Source of the DNA: Pseudomonadota bacterium | Lineage (GTDB): Bacteria > Chloroflexota > UBA6077 > JAJPHF01 | Direction of reading: 5' to 3' | Assembly: GCA_021325365.1 (NCBI GenBank) | Contig: JAJPHF010000025.1 | Location: forward strand, 1-42,740 | DNA length: 42,740 nucleotides | In this document: positions 8,750-16,495 of the stretch, one piece after another | Layout of the letters: each line of letters begins with the position of its first letter | How positions within the stretch are numbered: the stretch's first letter is position 1 | Notes under the pieces: model-generated | The model's input: the letters and a program-made list of their open reading frames with translations, nothing else | What the model was told of the DNA's origin: nothing | Database searches by the model: none | Program-made: the position numbers and the translations under genes

Positions 8750-9133
8750 ATGGAACGAGGCCTCGATCTGGCAGGAATAATGTACGCCGTGTTAGGTGTA
8801 TTTCAGAGTGCAGCCACGGTCTTTTTTTCGATCGCACTCTTGTCTCCGGATCATTCACTACGCCTCCTAGTCCTTGCCTTCGGGATTAGCGCTATACTAA
8901 ACATACTGATGGCGTATGCATGTCTTACTCGCCGCCGATGGGGACGTTATGTGGCATGCTTATACAGTTTGATATATATACTTCTGATTGTTGTCGTGTA
9001 CGCGCTGTCTCTTGCGCTTGGCATTACACGTGATCCACTAATAGGAGTTTCATATCTACCGCTTGTACTTGTATTCGTCTTGCAAGCAGCCATATTCTTG
9101 TCTCCGGGGGCTGGAAGGGCGATGATACGTTGA
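8750..9133 (+). CDS. Small four-helix membrane protein, candidate immunity protein without a tip (copy C)
   Basis: A 127-residue protein with about four membrane segments (roughly 7-30, 38-58, 68-90 and 96-116). It carries RRRWGRYVACLYSLIYI and ends LSPGAGRAMIR, matching the RRWGRYVA box and the C-terminal LSP..RA of copy A at 7011. No cysteine-rich tip precedes it, only the gene remnant at 8455-8743. It could be a leftover immunity gene whose partner was lost, or a protein with its own role. Base composition is AT-richer, like the rest of 6.6-9.2 kb. Confidence 0.72.
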   Translation: MERGLDLAGIMYAVLGVFQSAATVFFSIALLSPDHSLRLLVLAFGISAILNILMAYACLTRRRWGRYVACLYSLIYILLIVVVYALSLALGITRDPLIGVSYLPLVLVFVLQAAIFLSPGAGRAMIR

Positions 9134-9213
9134 ATCAGATAGCGAGTTCATAATCGGCCACGTCTATATGGCAAGACAAATAGCGGGAACAATTTGCCTG
9201 TCGGGTAAGAGAG

Positions 9214-10494
9214 ATGGGGAGGCTAGCTATAATCCACACGACAAGCTCGGCTATGGCGATCGCCTCGATCGCAAGCGCGGTGGTATTGGCGGCAGCCGTT
9301 GTGGTACACGCAGATGGCCGGAGCGGTGAACCCGTTCCCTATATAGAGACCTTTGATGGCCGTCCGGCTCGGCCCGAGCCCTGGCGCCCGCTCGACTGGG
9401 ATGTGACGACGCACTCGCGCGACCCAAATACGTGGCGCACTCCGCGCCCTATGGAGGCTATGCACGGCGACATATGCACCCCTCCACCTGCTGCTCACAC
9501 CGCCCGCTCCTACGAGGACGCGGTTTTCCTCTGCAACGACCATCTCATGACGGCAATCAACGCCAGCAGTTACGGCGTCATCTACCTTACGCCGAGTCAC
9601 CAGGTGGACTTCTCTGACGGCGAGGCAACAATACGCTTCGATCTCTCCACCCTCCGCACCTCGCCCCGCGACTGGATCGACCTCTGGGTCAGCCCCTATG
9701 ACGAGCACCTTCAGCTCCCGTTAGAAGACTGGCTGCCTGACCTCAACGGCCCGCCACGGAGCGCGGTCCACATCAAGATGGAGAGCCTGAACGGCGCCAC
9801 GCCGTTCAAGGCGTTCGTCTACCGCAACTTCCGGGAGGAGGACGTAGGGGGCGACGCGCAGACCGGCTACGAGAGCTTCCTGGACCCGAGCGCCCTCCGC
9901 CGCGACACTTTCGAACTGCGTCTCTCGCGCACGCACCTGAAGTTCGGCATGCCGGCCTATGATTTCTGGTGGGTGGACATGGACATCGCTGATCTCGGCT
10001 GGGACCAGGGCGTGGCGCAGTTCGGCCATCACTCGTACGACCCCACGCGCAACTGCCCGACGTGCGGCCCGAATACCTGGCACTGGGACAACGTCTCCAT
10101 CTCGTCGGCCATCCCCTTCACCATGCTGCGCGCCGACCGCCGCTACGTGGACCCCGATACCGAGCCCGGCGTCAACTTTCCTGCCCCCTCCCCCGACAAC
10201 AGCCGGCTGCGCTTCGCCGGCGTCGGGCGCAATATAGAGGTGAGCTTCGATGGCGGTACGACCTGGGAGCCGGCGCAGCTGCAGACCCAGATGAAGTATG
10301 ACTACACGCGGTTCCAGTCGTACTGGACGCCGATCCCCGCTGGCGTATGGAGCGTGCGGTTCCGCGGGAAGAGCGCAACACCCGGGCTGCCGTGGATGGT
10401 GCAGGACATCTCCGTCTGGTCCCGCGAGCCTCCTGCTCAGAATAGCGCCCAACCACCGAGCGAGCAGGCCGCCTTGTTCGAGTGTCCCTTGTAG
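9214..10494 (+). CDS. Secreted protein of unknown function
   Basis: A 426-residue protein with an N-terminal hydrophobic export signal (about residues 10-33, probable cleavage after VVVHA). The mature part opens with YIETFDGRPARPEPW, has many tryptophan and aspartate residues, a paired-cysteine stretch RNCPTCGPNTWHWDNV near residue 280, and a beta-rich C-terminal section (VSFDGGTTWEPAQ) typical of extracellular beta-sandwich domains. The 'ETFDG' opening and the WHWDNV segment resemble concanavalin-like or carbohydrate-binding surface proteins, but I cannot name a family. Base composition climbs back to the high-GC norm a short way into the gene. A degenerate partial copy lies just upstream (8455-8743), so the gene seems to have been duplicated with the small membrane-protein genes. 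Confidence 0.8.
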   Translation: MGRLAIIHTTSSAMAIASIASAVVLAAAVVVHADGRSGEPVPYIETFDGRPARPEPWRPLDWDVTTHSRDPNTWRTPRPMEAMHGDICTPPPAAHTARSYEDAVFLCNDHLMTAINASSYGVIYLTPSHQVDFSDGEATIRFDLSTLRTSPRDWIDLWVSPYDEHLQLPLEDWLPDLNGPPRSAVHIKMESLNGATPFKAFVYRNFREEDVGGDAQTGYESFLDPSALRRDTFELRLSRTHLKFGMPAYDFWWVDMDIADLGWDQGVAQFGHHSYDPTRNCPTCGPNTWHWDNVSISSAIPFTMLRADRRYVDPDTEPGVNFPAPSPDNSRLRFAGVGRNIEVSFDGGTTWEPAQLQTQMKYDYTRFQSYWTPIPAGVWSVRFRGKSATPGLPWMVQDISVWSREPPAQNSAQPPSEQAALFECPL

Positions 10495-10967
10495 CTTCTA
10501 CGCGATCCTCGCCTAGCGTCCCGGTAGTGCGATTCCCTGGCTTGCCTGGTGACGGCGATCCGTGAACGGACACGCGGCTCCCGGGCACCGTCGTCTCGGC
10601 CCCTGAATCCGCGGGTGACGGCTGATCCGCCCGAGCGGGAACGATTGCGCTATAGCCGTTTCTGCTGTTCGATGCGGCGAGCACGCGCCTGGCTCCTGTT
10701 CGGCGGCCTGAGCGCCGACCCAGCCCCGTGTGAGTGTCCACCTCGCGTTGTTCGCTTTGCCTGGTCATACCCGCCGTGCGCAATCTCGGGATCAACCCCG
10801 CTGCCGATCGGTGCCCTGCCGCTCACGGTTGCTGGCGATCGGCTCCTCTCAACCGTCAGCACGAAAGCTCAGGCCGCCACTCAGAATTCGGCGTTGCTGA
10901 CGATGCTGACGGTTGTGCCAGCGACTTGCCGTCCACGCGACGCCAGGAATTCTCCGTTGAATTGTTG
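10495..10967. other. Intergenic stretch with nothing recognised
   Basis: Several short open frames occur here but none has coding-like composition, a ribosome site or a recognisable motif. No tRNA or clear att-like repeat was seen. As the left flank of the recombinase module, it is where a left attachment site could lie. Confidence 0.4.
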
Positions 10968-10997
10968 TTGCCAATGTCGGCATTAATGGCGTACAAT
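10968..10997 (+). promoter_or_regulatory. Sigma-70-type promoter, probably giving a leaderless mRNA
   Basis: TTGCCA (10968-10973) and TACAAT (10992-10997) are separated by 18 bases. Transcription would start about seven bases past the -10 box, at or next to the ATG at 11004. No ribosome site precedes that ATG, which fits a leaderless transcript. Confidence 0.55.
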
Positions 10998-11003
10998 CAA
11001 CGC

Positions 11004-11216
11004 ATGAGCGATACCGAGCGGGACTTTCTAACGGCAGCCGAGGCGGCAGCCGCCCTGGGCCTGCCAGGGCGCACGGTCCGTAACCGCCTCCAGCGCGGCA
11101 TCATGCGCGGCGTGGCGGTGAATCCGCGATTATGGCTGGTGTCCCGCGCCGAGGTCGAGCGCTGGCGGGAAGTCGGCAAACTGCCGCCGGGCCGGAAGCC
11201 GCGTCCCGAGTCGTAA
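11004..11216 (+). CDS. Excisionase-like helix-turn-helix DNA-binding protein
   Basis: A 70-residue protein that is almost entirely one winged helix-turn-helix of the MerR/excisionase (HTH_17-like) type: FLTAAEAAAALGLPGRTVRN is the recognition unit and the segment ending LVSRAEVERW is the wing and final helix. The frame is open further upstream, but the ATG at 11004 is preferred because the domain begins right after it and a promoter (10968-10997) places the transcript start there. It lies 69 bases before a large serine recombinase on the same strand, so it may act as a recombination directionality factor or as regulator of the recombinase. This pairing is inference; small HTH proteins of this kind have many roles. 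Confidence 0.75.
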   Translation: MSDTERDFLTAAEAAAALGLPGRTVRNRLQRGIMRGVAVNPRLWLVSRAEVERWREVGKLPPGRKPRPES

Positions 11217-11226
11217 CCAAACAAGT

Positions 11227-11255
11227 GCCCCGGCACCGTTGCAGCGGCCCGGGGC
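11227..11255 (+). promoter_or_regulatory. Stem-loop in the leader of the recombinase gene
   Basis: GCCCCGG (11227-11233) pairs with CCGGGGC (11249-11255) across a 15-base loop. It lies between the helix-turn-helix gene and the AGGAGG ribosome site of the recombinase. It could be an intergenic terminator or attenuator; there is no T-run. Confidence 0.3.
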
Positions 11256-11285
11256 TGGCGAGCACCTGAGTAGGAGGTACCCGCA

Positions 11286-13028
11286 ATGGCAATTCTAGCA
11301 CCGGCGCCCTCAACAGCTCTCCGCGCCGCGATCTACCGCCGCGTCAGTACGCTAGAGCAGGGACAGCGCGGCCATAGCCTCGACGCGCAAGCGCAGGACT
11401 GCGCAGCGCTCGCCGCCGAGCTGGGCGCCACTTTGATTGGTGAGCCGTTCACCGACCGCGACAGCGGCGCCGAATGGAATCTGCCGGGCCTGAACGCGAT
11501 GCTCGACGCGGCGAAGCGGCGCGCCTTTGACGTGCTGCTCGTCTACGACCCCGACCGGCTGGCGCGCAACATGGCGAAGCAGCTCGTGGTCGAGGAAGAT
11601 CTCAAGCGCGCCGGCGTCGTCATTCGCTACGTCACTCTTCGGCTAGGCGATACCGCCGAGGATTACCTGCTCAAGAACATGCGCTCGGCCATCGCGGAAT
11701 ACGAGCGCTCGAAGATCGCTCTACGGACCAGTCGAGGTCGCCGCGCGAAAGCCGAGCGCGGCTTGATCGTCGGGAACGGATGGGCGCCCTACGGCTACCG
11801 CTTCACCTACGACACTGATGGCCGAGTAGTCGGTCTGGAAGAGGACCCGGCTACGGCGCCCGTCGTGCGTCGTATCTTCACCGACCTCACGCAACATTCC
11901 CTCAACGAGGTCTGCCGACGGCTAAACGCCGAGGGTGTGCCGACGTACTTCCAGGGGCGCACGCGGAGGGGAAAGCCGCTGTCAGGTCGCTGGCGCGACA
12001 GTACGATTCTCGGCATTGTGCAGAACCCCGTGTACCTCGGCACCGCTGCATACGGACGCCGAGACACCCACAAGCAGCTACGTCCGCCCGATACGTGGCT
12101 TACTATTGCCGTGCCCGCTCTCATCGATCGCGATACCTGGGACGCAGCCCACGCAGCGATGGCTCAGCGCCGGGACCGGCGGCCCGCGAAGCGGCCTGAC
12201 CTGGAGCACGTCTACGAGCTTCGCGGACGGCTGACTTGCGGGCATTGCGGCGGAGCAGTCGCTACGCAGATCAACAACGGGCACCGCTACTACGCCTGTC
12301 TCCGCCGGGAAGCAGCGCGGGCCGCTTTCCAGGGTAAGCCGCGATGCACACTACCGCCCGTGCCCAGTGCGCTCCTAGATGCTGAGGCGTGGCAGCTCAC
12401 GAGCGCCGCCCTACTCGATAAGGAGCGTCTTGCCATGGGGCTCCGGGCGGCCCGTGAGCAGCACAGCGATGCGGACACCCGCCAGCGCGAGCGGCTGGAT
12501 GCCGTCGACCGCGAAATTGCGCGGCTGCGCGCACGCTTCGACCGCATCACGGACGAACGGCTCGACGCTACCCCAGGGAGCGAGACAGACCGCGCATTGC
12601 GCTCCAAGGCCCACGAGGTCGAAGCGGCGATCAACCGGCTGCTGGCGGACCGAGCCAAGCTCGCCGCCGCTCCCATGCCGGGGATTAGCGAGACGGAGAG
12701 CCTGCAGCTCTGTGAGTTCGCGGCGGAGGTACGCGCGGGGATCGAGCATGCGACGCCGGCGGAGCGCCGCCGTGTCTACGAACTGCTGCGCCTGGAGGGC
12801 ACCGTCCGTCTGGACCCAGAGCAGGGGGTGCAACTCGGGCGGCGTCACCGCTTTTCGATCGCCTGGACCAGCGTCCTAGACCTATCCCACGACACACGAG
12901 AGGTCAAGAAGACGCGCGTCGAGTATTTCACCGACGACTACGCTGATTGGGAGCGCAAGTTCCTGGGCGAGGTCAAGATCAGCCTCGGGGGCGTCCCCGC
13001 CCCGGAGCCGGCCGCGGCCCCGGCGTAG
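11286..13028 (+). CDS. Large serine recombinase (site-specific integrase/resolvase family)
   Basis: A 580-residue member of the large serine recombinase family, which cuts and rejoins DNA at attachment sites through a serine-DNA bond. The N-terminal catalytic domain has IYRRVSTLEQ with the nucleophile at Ser21 and the arginine-bearing VYDPDRLARN. The central 'recombinase' domain (about 180-300) includes GWAPYGYRF and a run ending ILGIVQNPVYLGTAAYGRR. A zinc ribbon follows (CGHCGG near 318, then a later YYACLRR and cysteine), and then a long charged coiled coil (about 385-460), all in the usual order and at full length. The start is fixed by a strong AGGAGG nine bases upstream. It follows an excisionase-like gene and is probably the core of a small integrated element; no att sites or cargo are evident. 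Confidence 0.95.
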   Translation: MAILAPAPSTALRAAIYRRVSTLEQGQRGHSLDAQAQDCAALAAELGATLIGEPFTDRDSGAEWNLPGLNAMLDAAKRRAFDVLLVYDPDRLARNMAKQLVVEEDLKRAGVVIRYVTLRLGDTAEDYLLKNMRSAIAEYERSKIALRTSRGRRAKAERGLIVGNGWAPYGYRFTYDTDGRVVGLEEDPATAPVVRRIFTDLTQHSLNEVCRRLNAEGVPTYFQGRTRRGKPLSGRWRDSTILGIVQNPVYLGTAAYGRRDTHKQLRPPDTWLTIAVPALIDRDTWDAAHAAMAQRRDRRPAKRPDLEHVYELRGRLTCGHCGGAVATQINNGHRYYACLRREAARAAFQGKPRCTLPPVPSALLDAEAWQLTSAALLDKERLAMGLRAAREQHSDADTRQRERLDAVDREIARLRARFDRITDERLDATPGSETDRALRSKAHEVEAAINRLLADRAKLAAAPMPGISETESLQLCEFAAEVRAGIEHATPAERRRVYELLRLEGTVRLDPEQGVQLGRRHRFSIAWTSVLDLSHDTREVKKTRVEYFTDDYADWERKFLGEVKISLGGVPAPEPAAAPA

Positions 13029-13223
13029 GGCTGCCGCCCGAGCCATGCCAGCTGACGTCCTCGCCGGCTGCTGGGCTGCGGCACGGTTCCCGCCGGTCGC
13101 GGCCACGCGCCGCGCGGCGCGGCGCCCCGTGTGCGGTCTGTGCCATCTCTGTAACGCGGGGCCGCTAGCACGATGACGAGCGCGGGACTACGATAACCGC
13201 GCCATGGTTCTCCTCTTGCGGCG

Positions 13224-13260
13224 CGGCGCCGGGGCGATCAGGAGTATCGCCCCGGCGCCG
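13224..13260. terminator. Perfect 15-bp GC-rich hairpin between convergent genes
   Basis: CGGCGCCGGGGCGAT (13224-13238) and ATCGCCCCGGCGCCG (13246-13260) pair perfectly around a 7-base loop. It lies between the recombinase (plus strand, ends 13028) and the solute-binding protein gene (minus strand, ends 13443), so it could terminate both. It has no T-run on either side. The rest of 13029-13442 shows no gene. Confidence 0.55.
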
Positions 13261-13442
13261 TGGTCGTGCGGGAGCGTCAGCCCCCGCCTGCCGCGCCCGC
13301 GAGCGCCCGCCGCCACCCAGTCAACGCCCCGTCCCCGCGGCGAACGCGCCGGCCAGACAGGGAAGCGCCGCCAGCGCGCCGCGGAACGCTGCCCGCCGCG
13401 CCGCGCGGCGGCACCCGATCCGTGCCCGCGTGCGCGCCGCCG

Positions 13443-14597
13443 TTACTGCCCGCGCGTGAGCAGGTCCTGGATGCGCGCGCGGCGGGCCAGGAAGTCTTGC
13501 TCGTCCAGCCGCTGGAGAAACTCCAGCGTGATCAGCGTCGGCTTGACGTTCGCCCGCTCGACGTCCGCCAGATCGTTCTTGGTCTTCGACCCGGGCAACA
13601 AGTGCAGGTCCTGGAAGTTGGTCGCGTAGAGCACGTCCTGCGCCTCGCGTGTGAGCAGGTAGTTCACCCAGAGTTTCGCGGCGTTGGGGTGCGGCGCGGT
13701 CTTCGGCACCCCGACGTAGAGGTACAGCAACAGCGGCGCGTCGGTCGGCACCACGTAGTCGAGCGGCGCGCCCTGGGCCTTCGCCTTGTAGGTGTCCGAC
13801 TGGCTGCAGTCGAGCGCCAGGGCGTCGAACTCGCCGCTGATCAGGCGCTCCGTCTCGTTGCAGCGGATCAGCCCCGCCACCTGGTCCGACAGCCGAGTCA
13901 CGTAATCGAAGGTCCGCTGCGCGCCCCACAGCTCGTCGGTCGAGAGCAGGTCGAAGTACGCGGCGTACGAAGTGCTCGCCAAGCGGCCCTTGTATTCGGG
14001 CTTGAGCAGGTCTTGCAGCGTGTGCGGCACCAGGTCGCCGCGGAGGCGACTCGTGTTGTAGGTGATCCCCGCCAGGCTGGACTGGAAGGCGACGGCGATG
14101 CCGCCGCCGGTCACGAGCTGCGGGTCCTGCACGTTGGGCGCCCAGCTGGCCCAGGCCACGGGCTCCAGCGCGTTCGCCTGCGCCGCGACCAGCATGCTGC
14201 TCGCGTACGCAACCACCAGATCGGTGGCGGTGGGCCGCCCCGCCTGCACTTCCTGCCCGACCCGCGCCACCATCTGCGGCATCGACGCGCCCGGCGTGAA
14301 CTGCACGTTGACGTTCAGGCCGTAGTACTTGTTGTAGCCCTCGGCCAGGCGGCGCACGCCCTCGTTGCCGCCCATCGTGCCCTCGCCCCAGACGAGCGAG
14401 AGCTGGCCCTCCTTGCGCGCCGCCTCGACCATCGCCTGAAGCGCGTCGCTCTGCGCCGGAGCGGTCGCTGCGCTCGCCACGGCCGGCGCGCTGGCGGCCG
14501 GCGGCGCGGGGCTGGCCGCGGGGCCGCTCGCACACGCCGCCACCACGAGTACGGCCAGGACGCCCGCCGTCCCCCGGAGCGGGTATCGGCATCTCAT
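13443..14597 (-). CDS. ABC-type extracellular solute-binding lipoprotein
   Basis: A 384-residue periplasmic or surface binding protein of the iron/polyamine (AfuA/FutA-like) solute-binding type. The ATG at 14597 is chosen over a longer frame because GGAGA lies just upstream and the lipoprotein signal follows at once, with lipobox VVAAC giving a lipidated cysteine near residue 22. An Ala/Pro/Ser linker leads to the binding domain, which opens ALQAMVEAARKEGQLSLVWG. Later motifs typical of the class include GITYNTSRL, LLKPEYKGRLAST and LWVNYLLTREAQDVLYATNF. No permease or ATPase gene is adjacent, so the ligand cannot be told. It is transcribed away from the HpaB-family monooxygenase at 14815, which may share regulation and hint at an aromatic or organic ligand. 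Confidence 0.88.
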   Translation of the reverse strand: MRCRYPLRGTAGVLAVLVVAACASGPAASPAPPAASAPAVASAATAPAQSDALQAMVEAARKEGQLSLVWGEGTMGGNEGVRRLAEGYNKYYGLNVNVQFTPGASMPQMVARVGQEVQAGRPTATDLVVAYASSMLVAAQANALEPVAWASWAPNVQDPQLVTGGGIAVAFQSSLAGITYNTSRLRGDLVPHTLQDLLKPEYKGRLASTSYAAYFDLLSTDELWGAQRTFDYVTRLSDQVAGLIRCNETERLISGEFDALALDCSQSDTYKAKAQGAPLDYVVPTDAPLLLYLYVGVPKTAPHPNAAKLWVNYLLTREAQDVLYATNFQDLHLLPGSKTKNDLADVERANVKPTLITLEFLQRLDEQDFLARRARIQDLLTRGQ

Positions 14598-14814
14598 CGT
14601 TGCGTCTCCTCTCGCCGAGCCGCTCCTCGGCGGCGTGCCGCGGCTTCGACGGGCGCTCACGGCGCCCGCCCTGCCAGCCCAGGGTACCATCTAGCCGGCG
14701 GCCGATGGCGGCTTACTGGACTACGGCACGCACAGTCTATATCCTGGCTGCAGACGGCGCGCAACGACGCGCTCGAACCGCCGCGCGGCAGCCGCGGAGT
14801 AAGCAGGGGGGCCT
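14598..14814. promoter_or_regulatory. Divergent intergenic region between binding protein and monooxygenase
   Basis: These 217 bases separate two genes transcribed in opposite directions, so promoters for both must lie here. I could not identify convincing -35/-10 pairs or an operator by eye. Confidence 0.35.
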
Positions 14815-16323
14815 ATGCCGATCCGGCGCGGCGCCGACTTCCTCGCGAGCCTGCGCGACGGCCGCGAGGTGTGGCTGCACGGCGAGCGAGTGGACGTCAC
14901 CACGGACGCGCGCCTGGCGGGCTGCGCGCGGGCGTTCGCCGCCATCTACGACCTCCAGGCCGATCCGGCGTGCCACGACCTGCTCACGATGCCCTCCCCG
15001 GACACCGGCGAGCCGGTCAGCATCGCCTACCTGCTGCCGTATACCACCGACGACCTCGTGCGGAAGCGCCAGATGATCGAGTATCTCGCGCGCCACACGG
15101 GGGGCGTTGTCGGCCGCCTGCCCGAATACATCGCCAACATCGTGCTCGGCCTCTACGACGCGCGCGACGTGCTCGGCGCCGAGGACCCGGGGTTCGCCGC
15201 GAACGCGGCGGCCTACTTCGCCCACTGTCGCGAGACCGATCCGTGCGTGAGCCTGGGCTTCGTCGACCCGCAGCGCGACCGGCAGCGGCCCGCCACGGAT
15301 TTCGAGTTCCTGAAGGTCGTCGCGGAGCGTCCGGACGGGCTGATCGTGCGCGGCGCCAAGGGCGTGGCCACCCTGGCGCCCTACGCCAACGAGTTCGTCT
15401 GCCTGACCCTGCCCCGCGAGGGCATCCCGCCCGAGGAGGTCATCCATTTCGCCGTCCCGATGGGCACCCCGGGCATCAAGATCATCTGCCGCGAGCCGCT
15501 GGCGCCGCGGGTCGCCGCGGAGCACCCGCTGGCTGCCGCCTACGACGAGATGGACGCCTGGGTGGTCCTCGACGACGTGTTCGTGCCGCGCGAGCGCGTC
15601 TTCTACCGCCGCCGCCCCGACCGGCTCGGGGCGCTCCACCGCCGCATCCTCGCCTGGGCCTACTACCACGGCGTCGTGCGCATGGCGGTGAAGGCGGAGG
15701 TGCTGCTGGGCATCTGCCTCGCCATGACCGACTACCTGGGCACGGCGAAGGTGCCCCACGTTCAGAACGGCCTCGCCGACGCGATCTGCTACGTCGAGCT
15801 GCTGCGCGCCCTCGTCCACGAGGCCGAGCGGCAGCCGGTCCGCTCACCCTCGGGCCTGGCCATCCCGAACCCCACTCAGGTGAACGTCGGCCGCATCTAC
15901 GCCGTCGAGCGAGAGCCGCACATCCTCCAGGTCGTGCGCGAGGTGTGCAGCTCCAACATCCTCATGGCGCCGGGGCAGGCCGAGCTAGAAAGCCCTGAGA
16001 TCGGCCAGTACGTCTACCGCTACTTGGTGGGCAAGGACGAGCGCGCGCCCGAGCGGTTCCGCCTGCTGAAGCTGGCCTGGGACTACGCGGTGGACTCGTT
16101 CGGCGCGCGGCAGCTGCTCTTCGACATGTTCAACGCCAGCGACCTGCGCGCCAACAAGGCGTCGCTGGCCGCCACCTACGCGCCGGACGCCGCCACGACC
16201 CTGGCCCGCCGCCTGGCGGGGATCCCACCGCCCGGCGCCCGCCCACCGGGTGCCGGCTCTCCGAACGACACTGCCGCACCGGCCGCCCGAAGCGCCCCCG
16301 GGCAACCACAGGACGTTCTCTAG
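14815..16323 (+). CDS. HpaB-family flavin-dependent monooxygenase, oxygenase component
   Basis: A 502-residue protein of the 4-hydroxyphenylacetate 3-monooxygenase (HpaB/HpaH) family. These enzymes hydroxylate phenolic substrates using reduced FADH2 supplied by a separate reductase. Family features seen: an N-terminal DFLASLRDGREVWLHGERV, the segment RKRQMIEYLARHTGGVVGR leading to LPEYIANIV, the FVDPQRDR stretch, the acyl-CoA-dehydrogenase-like AWVVLDDVFVPRERVF, and a helical C-terminal half. It lacks the cysteine-rich clusters of 4-hydroxybutyryl-CoA dehydratase, the main alternative in the superfamily. The tail after about residue 475 is Pro/Ala-rich. AGGGGG precedes the ATG. No HpaC-type reductase is nearby, so electrons must come from a protein encoded elsewhere. 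The exact substrate is unknown. Confidence 0.9.
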   Translation: MPIRRGADFLASLRDGREVWLHGERVDVTTDARLAGCARAFAAIYDLQADPACHDLLTMPSPDTGEPVSIAYLLPYTTDDLVRKRQMIEYLARHTGGVVGRLPEYIANIVLGLYDARDVLGAEDPGFAANAAAYFAHCRETDPCVSLGFVDPQRDRQRPATDFEFLKVVAERPDGLIVRGAKGVATLAPYANEFVCLTLPREGIPPEEVIHFAVPMGTPGIKIICREPLAPRVAAEHPLAAAYDEMDAWVVLDDVFVPRERVFYRRRPDRLGALHRRILAWAYYHGVVRMAVKAEVLLGICLAMTDYLGTAKVPHVQNGLADAICYVELLRALVHEAERQPVRSPSGLAIPNPTQVNVGRIYAVEREPHILQVVREVCSSNILMAPGQAELESPEIGQYVYRYLVGKDERAPERFRLLKLAWDYAVDSFGARQLLFDMFNASDLRANKASLAATYAPDAATTLARRLAGIPPPGARPPGAGSPNDTAAPAARSAPGQPQDVL

Positions 16324-16495
16324 AGCAACTTGCGCCCAAGCTAAGCAGCCAGCGTCTCGGAGGGGTGGGTCTCGTGCCCGCCCGCGGCCTGTGGCGCGGA
16401 ATACTGCAAGCGCCACTGGCCGCAGCTCCGGCGTGGGCCGCCTACTCAGCCGGGCTGCAAACCGCGGTAGTCTGAAGCTCCGAGCGCCTTGGGCC

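Noticed and set aside
10549..10986. A 145-codon plus-strand frame
   Set aside because: Arg/Pro/Cys-rich translation without motif or ribosome site. It overlaps the promoter of the helix-turn-helix gene.
13260..15998. A 912-codon open frame on the plus strand
   Set aside because: It covers the minus-strand binding protein and the first part of the monooxygenase in another frame. Its translation is an Arg/Ala/Pro/Gly-rich shadow with no motif, while both overlapped genes have clear domains.
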